NCBI GenBank assembly: GCA_902362435.1
Contig: CABIWW010000005.1
Location: 62,001-126,000, forward strand
DNA length: 64,000 nucleotides
Direction of reading: 5' to 3'
Source: Eubacteriaceae bacterium
Lineage (GTDB): Bacteria; Bacillota; Clostridia; Peptostreptococcales; Anaerovoracaceae
The position numbers and the translations under genes are program-made. The notes under the pieces were generated by a model. That model searched no databases and had not been told where the DNA came from. It saw only the letters and a list, made by a program, of their open reading frames with translations. Below, piece by piece: positions 25,716 through 33,143 of this stretch. How positions within the stretch are numbered: the stretch's first letter is position 1; every line of letters begins with the position of its first letter.

Positions 25716-26631
25716 GCTGCCGCTGCTGCCGTTTCAGTTCCGCCAGTATATCCGGCGGGATACGGTCAACCAGCCGCTGTAAATTGTCCAGTTCGCTTTT
25801 CAGCTTTGCCCGTTCCATCGTATCTTTCATCTTGCCTTTTTCACTGGCTTTTGCCCTTGCTTCCAGCTTTTCATTTTCCGCTAACAGGTCATTGATTGTG
25901 ACCTTGTATTTTTTCAACTGCCCGGAGAAATTCCCCATCTGTGGGAACCACTTTTTCAGCATGGAGAGGGCTTCCTCTTTTTTCTTTCCGGCATTCAGCG
26001 GGTTAATGCCGTCCAGCGTGGCTTCAATGGCTCTTGCCTGTTTGGATAGATTGACCGCCTGCTTGAACAGACGGGTGGGGATATGCTTGCTGGCGCTCTC
26101 CCCACGCTCCAAGTCGAGATATTTCTCCACCATATAGGCGTGAAAATCGTCCTGCCACTTTGTTAAATTCGCCCGGTTGCCTATGATTTCTTTAGCGCAC
26201 AGGCGGTTGTCCTTAGTAAGCGGGACAAAGCTCAAATGCAGGTGGGGCGTTTTCTCGTCCATGTGTACCACAGCAGACACGATATTGTCCTGCCCTACTC
26301 TGTCAATGAGGAAATCAGCCGCCCTATGGAAAAATTCCTGTATCTCCTTTGGGGGCTTGCCCTTGAAAAACTCCGGGCTGGCGGTGACCAGCGTGTCCAC
26401 AAACCGGGTGCTGTCCTTACGGGTGCGGCAGCCAGCCTGTTCAATGCGGTTTTGGATAAAGTGGTAATAGCGTCCCTCTGGCTTGACAATGTGGAAGTTG
26501 TACTTGCTCCGGCTGGTGTCAATATCCGGGTTGCTGGCATACTGCTCTTTCTGCCTTTCGTGATGGGCTTCCAGCGGTCTTGCCGGATTGCCCTTGTGTT
26601 TTTCAAATCGCAAAATTGCGTGTTGTGCCAT
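25699..26631 (-). CDS. mobV: MobV/Pre-family relaxase (plasmid recombination/mobilization protein)
   Basis: A 310-residue Mob/Pre protein. The N-terminal relaxase domain shows HAILRFEKHKG, HERQKEQYASN and the metal-binding HMDEKTPHLHLSFVPL (HxDExTPHxH); a long coiled coil makes up ~200-310. It nicks oriT and leads the strand during mobilization by a helper conjugative element. AAAGGAG precedes the ATG, and a 9-bp hairpin just upstream is the likely oriT. Confidence 0.93.
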   Translation of the reverse strand: MAQHAILRFEKHKGNPARPLEAHHERQKEQYASNPDIDTSRSKYNFHIVKPEGRYYHFIQNRIEQAGCRTRKDSTRFVDTLVTASPEFFKGKPPKEIQEFFHRAADFLIDRVGQDNIVSAVVHMDEKTPHLHLSFVPLTKDNRLCAKEIIGNRANLTKWQDDFHAYMVEKYLDLERGESASKHIPTRLFKQAVNLSKQARAIEATLDGINPLNAGKKKEEALSMLKKWFPQMGNFSGQLKKYKVTINDLLAENEKLEARAKASEKGKMKDTMERAKLKSELDNLQRLVDRIPPDILAELKRQQRQHGKER

Positions 26632-26659
26632 AAACTCCTTTCCCCGTTCCTTTCCCTTC

Positions 26660-26686
26660 CGGGATTTTTTTCACAGGAAAATCCCG
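26660..26686. other. Candidate oriT hairpin upstream of mobV
   Basis: CGGGATTTT (26660-26668) and AAAATCCCG (26678-26686) form a perfect 9-bp stem with a 9-nt loop, 29 bp upstream of the relaxase start, where MobV-type origins lie. Confidence 0.45.
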
Positions 26687-26814
26687 CAGAAAATATCTCG
26701 GATAGGAAGGGAATGGATAGAATATAAATCAATCTTTTTATCTTTGTATTTCTATATACCGTCCGATTTTCGTACTTCAAGAGGATTGATTATCGTACTC
26801 TATGAGTGCGGTTT

Positions 26815-27099
26815 TCAGTCCTCCGGCGTTCCATAACCGGATTTCTTGAAGTCGGTGTTTGAAACCGCTTCATAGGATTTTGGATAAATGCGGTTGGGTT
26901 TTCCACAGCCCTGCTTCTGAATCTCCACCAGTCCGGCGTATTGCAGCTCCCGCAGGGTGTTCACCGCCTTTTGCCGTCCGCAGTGAAGCAGCTCCACTAC
27001 CTCGTTGATGGGATAGTAGAGGTAAATACGCCCGTATTCGTCCGCCCAGCCGTTTTTCCGGGACAGGTCTGTCCGGCTGATGAATATAAATCGTGTTTG
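26815..27099 (-). pseudogene. Remnant of a RepA-type replication initiator (N-terminal domain)
   Basis: An open frame of 94 codons without a start. SRTDLSRKNGWADEYGRIYLYYPINEVVELL and GRQKAVNTLRELQYAGLVEIQKQG match the winged-helix part of replication initiator protein A of mobilizable elements. The expected upstream part is missing (a TGA in frame at 27100-27102; the ATG at 27103 is in another frame), and the usual C-terminal domain after the helix is absent. Codons are element-like. It probably no longer works as an initiator. Confidence 0.65.
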
Positions 27100-27184
27100 T
27101 CATGGTGTGTTTTGTGGACGGTTAGAAGCCCGTTTTCCGGGGTAGTTAATACTTTATACTACCCGCCCCGGTTTGGGGCTTGCA

Positions 27185-27210
27185 AAGCCTTGTAAAACAA
27201 GGCTTTTTTC
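27185..27210 (+). terminator. Hairpin with T tract inside the element
   Basis: AAGCCTTGT (27185-27193) pairs with ACAAGGCTT (27197-27205), followed by TTTT. It lies between the repA remnant and the Cys-rich gene, facing the plus strand. A GGGTAGT/ACTACCC hairpin is just upstream. Confidence 0.5.
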
Positions 27211-27214
27211 CTGC

Positions 27215-27625
27215 CTAACTGTCCACAGCAGACCTCCTTTTCCGTTCACTTTCTGTTTTCTGCCGCCTGTGAACTCTGGCGGCGCAGTCGGGGCAGTATT
27301 TCACCCGGTTGGACTTCGGGACGAACACTCTGCCGCAGACCGCACAGCGTTTTAGCTCCCTATCCCGGAAAATCTCCGCTTCCAGCGTCCCGTCCAGCGG
27401 CAAGACCGACCAGCGGAACCACTTACAGCAGACCGAGAAAGAAATGGTCTGGGGGCAGGTGTGGGTGTCCCCATCGTCAAGAACGATGCAGTTGCCGTCC
27501 TCACAGCAGCACTTCCGGCGTATCAGGCTGGCCGCCTGTTTCCTCTGTGCCGGTGTCATGCGGTAAAGGGAACCGTCCGGCCTGCGTTCCAGCGGGGGCA
27601 AGTCTTTATAGGGGTTATCTCTCAT
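27215..27625 (-). CDS. Cysteine-rich VLP-domain protein
   Basis: A 136-residue protein of the Cys-rich VLP type found in conjugative and mobilizable elements: RRKCCCEDGNCIVLDDGDTHTCPQ, WFRWSVLPLDG and a C-terminal zinc ribbon KRCAVCGRVFVP...YCPDCAARVHRRQK. It probably binds zinc and DNA; no activity is established. ATG 27625 follows GGAGGG, while the longer frame to 27820 lacks one. Confidence 0.85.
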   Translation of the reverse strand: MRDNPYKDLPPLERRPDGSLYRMTPAQRKQAASLIRRKCCCEDGNCIVLDDGDTHTCPQTISFSVCCKWFRWSVLPLDGTLEAEIFRDRELKRCAVCGRVFVPKSNRVKYCPDCAARVHRRQKTESERKRRSAVDS

Positions 27626-27984
27626 GTGTTCCCTCCATTTTTCGCTTTTGCCGTTCGCCCCGAAAAGGCTTCCTGCCCCATTCCTGCGGCGTGTTCCGGC
27701 GTTGGCACGCTCCCCGCAGCTTCTGGACACTTGTCCCGAAGTGACCTCTGGACAAAGTGTCCAGAAGTCCGGCTCCTTGCGATGCTTCCCCGGCCGGGGT
27801 ATTCCTTTTCGGACGGTCATTCGGTTTTCAAGGTGCGGCTCACCGATGAACTACCCTAAGTCTACACCTAAAAGACAGCCCGTCCCGTATATCCGAAAGG
27901 TAGGAAATCCGCCAAAAAACTGCCTATTTCCACGCTCTCGGAATTGTGGTAGAATGAAAAAAAGATATGTAGCAGGAGGTGGAA

Positions 27985-28451
27985 ATGAAATATATAACCT
28001 AAATTGGTCAAGAAGTGACCTCACCCGGCAAAAGCTGGGGACGTTCTGTGAATACTACGCAAAAATGTCATTAGCCTCTTATGGAGTGAGCATTTATACT
28101 TCCGAGGTTGATGACCATGGAATAGATTTTATTGCAGAAAGCAAGAGAGGATTTTTGAAGTTTCAAGTTAAAGCCATTCGCAAAGGAACAGGCTATGTTT
28201 TTATGCGGGAGGAATATTTTGATATTTCAGACCAATCACTTTACTTGTTCTTGCTTTTGCTAAATGATGGCGAACACCCCATAGAATATTTAATTCCTGC
28301 GACCACATGGGATAACGACAGTAGTAATACTTTTGTTTACCATTCATATGAGGGTAAAAAGTCGAAACCAGAATATGGCCTAAATATTTCTGCCAAGAAC
28401 ATTCCGCAGCTCGAAAGATTTAAGTTAGAAAATATGATAACGGCAATATAA
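27985..28451 (+). pseudogene. PD-(D/E)XK-like (DUF4365-type) protein, probably frameshifted at codon 5-6
   Basis: The frame encodes GTFCEYYAKMSLASYGV, EVDDHGIDFIA and LKFQVKAI, a Glu...Asp...Gln-x-Lys set like DUF4365 and related PD-(D/E)XK nuclease-fold proteins. The only strong ribosome binding site (AGGAGGTGG) serves the ATG at 27985, which meets TAA after five codons. Restoring one C in the CC at 27998-27999 would join MKYIT to LNWSRSDLTRQ in frame. Alternatively translation starts at ATG 27954, in frame but with a poor site, giving 165 residues. XRE gene follows by 13 bp. AT-rich cargo. Confidence 0.6.
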
Positions 28452-28464
28452 TGAGGAACAAAAT

Positions 28465-29268
28465 ATGGCTTTAACCATTCAAGAGCGCCTAAAAGACCTG
28501 CGTGTAGAGCGTGGGCTGACGCTGGAACAGCTTGCGGAGCAGACCCACCTCTCCAAGTCTGCGCTGGGCAGTTATGAAGCGGAGGATTTTAAGGACATCA
28601 GCCACTATGCCCTTATCAAGCTGGCGAAGTTTTACGGCGTGACCGCCGATTATCTGCTGGGGCTGTCTGAAACAAAAAATCACCCAAACGCCGATCTTGC
28701 AGACCTGTGTTTGAGTGACGATATGATTGAACTGCTGAAAAGCGGGCGAATTGATACCGCCCTATTGTGTGAACTGGCGGCGCACCCGGATTTTGTGAAG
28801 CTACTGGCCGATATACAGATTTATGTGGAGGGTATCTCCGCCACACAGATACAGAACCTAAACGCTTGGGTAGACGTGGCGAGGGCTGAAATCATGGAGA
28901 AGTACCAGCCGGGAGAGCATGACAAAACTGCCGGTGTGCTGCAAGCCGCCCATGTGCGGGAGGGCGACTATTTCAGCAGCCGGGTACATCACGATATTGA
29001 CGCTATCATGGAGGACATACGGCAAGCCCACAGGGGCAGGAGCGACGGCGCCCCGGAGAATACCATTGTGGACGAACTCAAGCGGGATTTGGAGGAAGTG
29101 GCGAGTTTCAAAGGCAGCCGGGCGGAACAACTGCTGATAGTGTTCTGCAAGCAGACAAAGCTGCGCTATACCAAGCTGACAGAGGAAGAAAAACAATGGC
29201 TGACCCGGATTGTTCAAAAATCTGAACTGGCGAAAAGCTATGTGACACAGAGAGGTAAGAGAAAATAA
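28465..29268 (+). CDS. XRE-family transcriptional regulator
   Basis: A 267-residue protein. The N-terminal HTH_3 domain is at ~5-66 (RLKDLRVERGLTLEQLAEQTHLSKSALGSYE); the remaining ~200 residues are helical and typical of the long XRE regulators carried by clostridial integrative elements. It probably controls element genes. It lies 13 bp after the PD-(D/E)XK-like gene and is followed by a perfect 10-bp inverted repeat. Confidence 0.92.
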   Translation: MALTIQERLKDLRVERGLTLEQLAEQTHLSKSALGSYEAEDFKDISHYALIKLAKFYGVTADYLLGLSETKNHPNADLADLCLSDDMIELLKSGRIDTALLCELAAHPDFVKLLADIQIYVEGISATQIQNLNAWVDVARAEIMEKYQPGEHDKTAGVLQAAHVREGDYFSSRVHHDIDAIMEDIRQAHRGRSDGAPENTIVDELKRDLEEVASFKGSRAEQLLIVFCKQTKLRYTKLTEEEKQWLTRIVQKSELAKSYVTQRGKRK

Positions 29269-29271
29269 CAA

Positions 29272-29297
29272 GTACGCCTTAGGCGGATAAGGCGTAC
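29272..29297. repeat. Perfect inverted repeat at cargo boundary (copy 1)
   Basis: GTACGCCTTA and TAAGGCGTAC with a 6-nt loop, followed by CATAGAT. A related hairpin follows the HEAT gene at 29981-30006 and is also followed by CATAGAT. It may be a terminator or a cassette boundary. Confidence 0.7.
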
Positions 29298-29326
29298 ATA
29301 GATTATTTGACGAAGGAGGGGGCATC

Positions 29327-29968
29327 ATGTCGGAAAAATATATTGTTGAGCTTATTCAAAGAATTAATACAGAAGAAACGTTTACAGACTCATCAACAAC
29401 AACGACCAGCTGGAAGGCTCTTCGTGAGGCGGAAACTCTTTCTAATCCTGCTTTTTACCCAATTTTAAAAAAAATAATTTTAATAAACCCAAAACCGAAG
29501 GACAAAAAGATTCGTGATGCCGCATATTTCATTTTAGGAAAACTGCTGAAAAACGAGCCCTTAGATGAGCAAATTTGCTTCTACTTGCAACAGCTGGAAG
29601 TAGAAACCGATAAGTACATCCTCTCTGGCATGCTGGACAGAATAGCTGACATTAAAATTCCGTCGGATATTTCCGTTAAACCAATCGTCCGACTGGCGAT
29701 GAATGAAAAATGGCTGATTCGCCACAGTGCAATTCGTGCGCTCGGCGCATCTGCAACACTGGAAAGTAAGCAAGCCCTTGCGTATTACATCAATCAAGAG
29801 GATGTAAAGCGCTACAAGTATGAAATAACCTATGCAAATGCTGCGCTCGGCGAAATTGGTTCTGTAGAAGATATTCCTCTTTTGGAGCAACATATAAATA
29901 ACAGAATTAGCGATGTCCGTGGCAGTGCCGTTTTTGCGATTGAGCGAATTCAAGCACGAATAAAATGA
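29327..29968 (+). CDS. HEAT-repeat protein
   Basis: A 213-residue all-helical protein. Repeats are visible at ~75-95, ~120-160 (WLIRHSAIRALGASATLESKQALAYYI) and ~170-205 (DVRGSAVFAIERIQ). Small HEAT proteins of this kind are often immunity or scaffold proteins in polymorphic toxin loci; no toxin is next to it, so an orphan immunity role is only a guess. GAAGGAGGGGG precedes the ATG. AT-rich cargo between two similar hairpins. Confidence 0.8.
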   Translation: MSEKYIVELIQRINTEETFTDSSTTTTSWKALREAETLSNPAFYPILKKIILINPKPKDKKIRDAAYFILGKLLKNEPLDEQICFYLQQLEVETDKYILSGMLDRIADIKIPSDISVKPIVRLAMNEKWLIRHSAIRALGASATLESKQALAYYINQEDVKRYKYEITYANAALGEIGSVEDIPLLEQHINNRISDVRGSAVFAIERIQARIK

Positions 29969-29980
29969 GCATTTAACGTA

Positions 29981-30006
29981 GTGCGCCTTATTGGCAAAAG
30001 GCGTAC
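29981..30006. repeat. Inverted repeat at cargo boundary (copy 2)
   Basis: GTGCGCCTT and AAGGCGTAC (one G-U pair) enclose an 8-nt loop; resembles copy 1 at 29272-29297. ACAAGTACGC, the start of copy 1, also recurs at 30418-30427 after the next gene. Confidence 0.65.
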
Positions 30007-30139
30007 TTGCATAGATGGGGAAATAGCAAAGCCAGCCGAGCCAGTCAACGGTCAAGATGAACGGCACATTTCATGCGCCGCCGTTGACAGTCCCGCCCAT
30101 TTCAAAATTTAGAAAAATTTGGTTATGGAGGGAGTTGCA

Positions 30140-30418
30140 ATGTGTGACTACTGTCATAATATTCAGAAATGGAAGAGATTTAACGCACCGAAAGATTATC
30201 TGGCGTGTATCAAATACATCCAACAGCTTGTGACAAATGGCGGTTTTGAACTGCTTGAGGAAGAATCCACTTGCCCGTTGAATCAGGTAAAGACCGAAGA
30301 TGGATGGGCGGATGAAATTATGGTTCACATGGTACGGTGCAAACACTGTGGACAAGTCTTTACCTGTGTTGTCAACACTTATCGTGGTAGTGGTTCTTTC
30401 AAAAAGGGTAAAGGTTGA
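30140..30418 (+). CDS. Small cysteine-containing protein, possible immunity protein
   Basis: A 92-residue protein with MCDYCHN at the N-terminus and VRCKHCGQVFTCVV near the end, so probably one zinc site. ATG 30140 follows GGAGGG; the earlier in-frame ATG at 30125 lies before it. Proteins like this are seen among immunity genes of toxin loci, but I cannot name a family with confidence. It is the last cargo gene before the right end. Confidence 0.65.
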   Translation: MCDYCHNIQKWKRFNAPKDYLACIKYIQQLVTNGGFELLEEESTCPLNQVKTEDGWADEIMVHMVRCKHCGQVFTCVVNTYRGSGSFKKGKG

Positions 30419-30790
30419 CAAGTACGCTTGCTTATCAAAATGGTTCGGGACATTTTGTCCCGTAGTCCGGCGTGGGACGAGGGACGGGGGCTTTCATATC
30501 CGCCCTGTCTGCTGATGAAACCAGTCCTGCGCTTGCGGCTCCACGCCACGCAATCACAGCCCTGTTTTCCTGCCGTTTCAAATGCCCTTGCCCTCCCCGG
30601 CGGCAACGGCATTTTCGCAGCAACGCCGACAGAGCGTATAACACACTACACTTTGCAAGCAAAGTCGTGTGCCAAAGGGAAAGCCCCTTTGGAAACCCCG
30701 GACAACAAAACAGGCTGAATATCCCGCGCTTTCCCGGTGCTTGATATTCAGCCTTTATTTGTTGTCAGCAGCCCCCGTTTCGTGGTCTGC
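30419..30790. other. Non-coding right end of the mobile element
   Basis: 370 bp of GC-rich sequence without a credible gene. It contains CGGGAC-ATTTT-GTCCCG (30446-30462) and a large cruciform at 30701-30766, then the terminal repeat. Such structured ends may serve as recombinase accessory sites. Confidence 0.55.
30701..30766. repeat. Large inverted repeat near the right end of the element
   Basis: GACAACAAA and AGGCTGAATATC pair with GATATTCAGCCT and TTTGTTGTC, giving a two-part stem of about 21 bp. The TTTATTT after the inner stem would also terminate plus-strand cargo transcripts. Confidence 0.7.
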
Positions 30791-30810
30791 GTGTAGTTCC
30801 TTGTAAACTG
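30791..30810 (-). repeat. Right terminal inverted repeat of the mobile element
   Basis: GTGTAG-TT-CCTTGTAAACTG, the inverse of 23853-23872 apart from the two central bases. Transposase coding similarity begins directly outside at 30811. Confidence 0.8.
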
Positions 30811-31246
30811 ACCTAAGTGGAATTGTAAGTATCATATAGTGTTTGCCCCAAAGTATCGTAGGAAAGTGATTTATTGAAAAATACGGGCTGACATTGGGAA
30901 GATATTAAGATTATTATGTGATCGAAAAGGAGTAGAGATCATTGAAGCCGAATGCTGTCCTGATCATATCCATATGTTGGTAAGAATACCGCCAAAGTAT
31001 AGTGTTTCCTATATTGTTGGATATCTCAAAGGGAAAAGCTCACTGATGATTTTTGATAGACATGCAAATTTAAAATACAAGTATGGGAACAGACATTTCT
31101 GGTGTCGGGGTTACTATGTAGATACAGTTGGAAAAAACACAAAGAAAATAGAAGAATACATACGTACACAATTGCAGGAAGATATTGCTGAAGATCAAAT
31201 ATCCATGAAAGAGTATATAGATCCATTCGTGCAAAATAAGGAATAA
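30811..31246 (+). pseudogene. IS200-family transposase TnpA, 5'-truncated and with an internal stop
   Basis: The frame gives PKWNCKYHIVFAPKYRRKVIY, then TGA at 30875-30877, then KIRADIGKILRLLCDRKGVEII, the HUH motif in DHIHMLV, and the Tyr-containing helix KKIEEYIRTQ. This is a Y1 transposase missing its first ~10 residues, cut at the terminal repeat of the mobile element, with a nonsense codon where Gly is usual. The single mutation GGA to TGA would explain it. Inactive. Confidence 0.85.
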
Positions 31247-31380
31247 CCCTTTAGGGTTTGTAGAGAAGTTAGTGCAATTGGCGAACCAATTCAGTGCATC
31301 TTGAGATGCTGCTGGCAACAGACCCTTCCAGGGTCTAAACATACCGCCGACTCAGCCGGCGGTTATGATTCTATACCTTC
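31247..31380 (+). mobile_element. Right-end remnant of the IS200/IS605 element
   Basis: Behind the transposase remnant lies the hairpin CCGCCG-ACTCA... with arms CCGCCG(G)/CCGGCGG around 31346-31364, followed by TTATGATTCTAT, typical of IS200/IS605 right ends. Chromosomal sequence resumes after it. Confidence 0.6.
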
Positions 31381-31405
31381 TTCGGGTGTTGAATCGCTTT
31401 GACGA

Positions 31406-31624
31406 TCACTCCTGCTGCATCATCTGCTGCTCCATGATATCATCCCATTCGAAACCGCAGTTTCTGCATCTGGTCATATGCGATGAAAGAAATCCTGCAC
31501 ACCCGCAGCTGACTACAGCAGTCCCGTCCTCGACCTCCTGTTTTATCTCTGGTATTACAAGTGCTTTTGCCGGCACTACTTTAACGAGTTTTTCCGAACC
31601 ACATCTGAAACATTTTTTAGCCAT
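31406..31624 (-). CDS. Small zinc-ribbon protein
   Basis: A 72-residue protein with CFRCG at the N-terminus, SCGCAG in the middle and CRNCGFEW near the C-terminus, so one or two zinc sites. GGGGAGGTG precedes the ATG. A cytoplasmic role in nucleic-acid or protein binding is likely but unassigned. It marks the return to chromosomal sequence after the island. Confidence 0.75.
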   Translation of the reverse strand: MAKKCFRCGSEKLVKVVPAKALVIPEIKQEVEDGTAVVSCGCAGFLSSHMTRCRNCGFEWDDIMEQQMMQQE

Positions 31625-32149
31625 ATCTTCACCTCCCCTTCTGACCTTTTATTTTTCCCGGTATCCGCCGCATCATGATCTGGCGTACCATCCTGAAGAA
31701 TATATCTAGATTATACACGAAAACAGCATGCCGCGCTCTGATTTTTCTGAATTTTCCTGACATAATAATAGAATTTTCTTCAGAAAAAGAGCTGAGAGAT
31801 CTTCTGGGTCGTTAAGGCTTGTTATATGGAACAGAGATATGTATAATAAAACTCAAAAGTGAATTTTTATACATCATTTTATGAGCACGGCCACTTGCGT
31901 AACCTCGACTGTCGGCGCATCGTTATGCATTCCGGTGATGAAGTGCAGGGATACTTTTTTCGTGCCTTTTTTCGACAAATCCGACAATACGCATTTTTGT
32001 ATACACTTTATGCACTTTTTTGCATATGTGTTTGAAATTATTCCCTGTCTATAGTATAATACAAGCGACTGTAATTATTGTGTAACTGTAGAGTTTGAAC
32101 ACATTTTACGATATTTTGATATAAGACATACTAAATAGGAGAATATTAC
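31625..32149. other. Intergenic, AT-rich; promoter at its right end
   Basis: 525 bp with no gene having a start and ribosome binding site. A ~30-codon open stretch on the minus strand (31875-31970) without a start could be a gene remnant. The promoter at 32032-32060 serves the next operon. Confidence 0.55.
32032..32060 (+). promoter_or_regulatory. Promoter of the 32150-38881 operon
   Basis: TTGAAA (32032-32037), 17-bp spacer, TATAAT (32055-32060). Confidence 0.8.
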
Positions 32150-33124
32150 ATGACGACAATCATAGTTGTAGTTGTTGTGGCCTTGGTTTTTTTTGTTGCA
32201 GTATGTGTTGTGGCTTTTATGATCTGGAAACGAGAAGCAGAGATGCGAACGGACAGTATCAGGGCCATAGAGGAAAATCTGGAAAGGTTGACGCAGGAAA
32301 TGTCTCCGGGGCAGGAGGCGCAGGACCGGCAGGGTTTTGCGGAAAAGGAAGCGGATATTTCGTATATGGAATCGCTTGTCGCGCAAAGTGCCGCAGGCAG
32401 GTCATCCGGCAGAAGGGCAAGGAGCCGCGTACAGGATCCTTTCGAATGGGTCAGAGCGAACGGCGAGACTGTCCGGAGCAGCAGCGGATCAGTGCAGGAA
32501 GAACCTTTTAGAATACATCCGGTATCGGCTTCTGAAGAAGAATGGCAGAAAACGCCGGATCGCGATGAAGAGTTCTACGTAACCACAGAACCTGTTGTGC
32601 ATGAAATGGATAATGGTGACGGCATGGCAGGGATGCCGGCGGGCGATACAGATGTTTCTGAGACAGCAGATGGACAGCAGCCGTCAGAGGGACATGACAG
32701 ATATGAAGATTCAGGCACTGGTGAGGATACATGCAGTGATGAAGGTGATCTTACAGAAAAAACGGAAACAGAGGTATGCAGGAAAAAGTCAGCTCTCACG
32801 GAAATGCATAAAATGCTGAAAGAGCTGGATGTGCCGGAGATGAGAAAGATGCCGGGAACGCCGGCAGATGAAGATGCGGCAGAACCTCCGGAAGCAGCAG
32901 GCGCCGAAGGAGAAGAAATGCAGGAAACCGCAGATGGAGATCATGATGATCGCGAAGAACAGCACGATGAAAAAGAAAGCTATGAGATCAGTCTGGATCT
33001 CATAGATGAAATGGATATAGACAGCGAGCAGGAACAGATGCCGGCAGCCCGGATGGGATACGACGTGGGGAGAAGCGGTCGTAAATACACGGCGTCAGAG
33101 CTGGAAAAACTGATCAAGGAATGA
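32150..33124 (+). CDS. Membrane-anchored acidic protein, unknown
   Basis: A 324-residue protein. Residues 3-25 are one transmembrane helix ([20 protein letters not shown]); a short coiled coil follows (~28-60) and the rest is disordered and very acidic (Glu/Asp-rich ~110-320). No known domain is seen. It is the first gene of an operon with the zinc-ribbon/coiled-coil protein 19 bp downstream and a UPF0182 gene after it, suggesting a joint envelope role. Confidence 0.75.
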   Translation: MTTIIVVVVVALVFFVAVCVVAFMIWKREAEMRTDSIRAIEENLERLTQEMSPGQEAQDRQGFAEKEADISYMESLVAQSAAGRSSGRRARSRVQDPFEWVRANGETVRSSSGSVQEEPFRIHPVSASEEEWQKTPDRDEEFYVTTEPVVHEMDNGDGMAGMPAGDTDVSETADGQQPSEGHDRYEDSGTGEDTCSDEGDLTEKTETEVCRKKSALTEMHKMLKELDVPEMRKMPGTPADEDAAEPPEAAGAEGEEMQETADGDHDDREEQHDEKESYEISLDLIDEMDIDSEQEQMPAARMGYDVGRSGRKYTASELEKLIKE

Positions 33125-33143
33125 TATCCAGAAGGAGGAATAT

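Larger units (their letters stand above)
23853..30810. mobile_element. ~6.96 kb mobilizable element with serine recombinase, MobV relaxase and cargo genes
   Basis: Bounded by 20-bp inverted repeats (left 23853-23872, right 30791-30810; 18 of 20 positions match). Inside are a large serine recombinase, a small protein, a MobV/Pre relaxase, a repA remnant and a Cys-rich VLP protein on the minus strand, then cargo on the plus strand: a PD-(D/E)XK-like gene, an XRE regulator, a HEAT-repeat protein and a Cys-containing protein. The backbone genes are more GC-rich than the flanking island. It is mobilizable, not self-transmissible: no conjugation genes. Its left flank interrupts a methyltransferase gene and its right flank a transposase gene, so the flanks are not the two halves of one target. 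Confidence 0.8.

Noticed and set aside
30435..30744. Several 70-95 residue frames at the right end of the element
   Set aside because: They cross the large inverted repeat, overlap each other on both strands and have no start signals.
31875..31970. A ~30-codon minus-strand stretch ending in a stop, peptide-like in composition
   Set aside because: No start codon or ribosome binding site, and too short to identify; at most a remnant.
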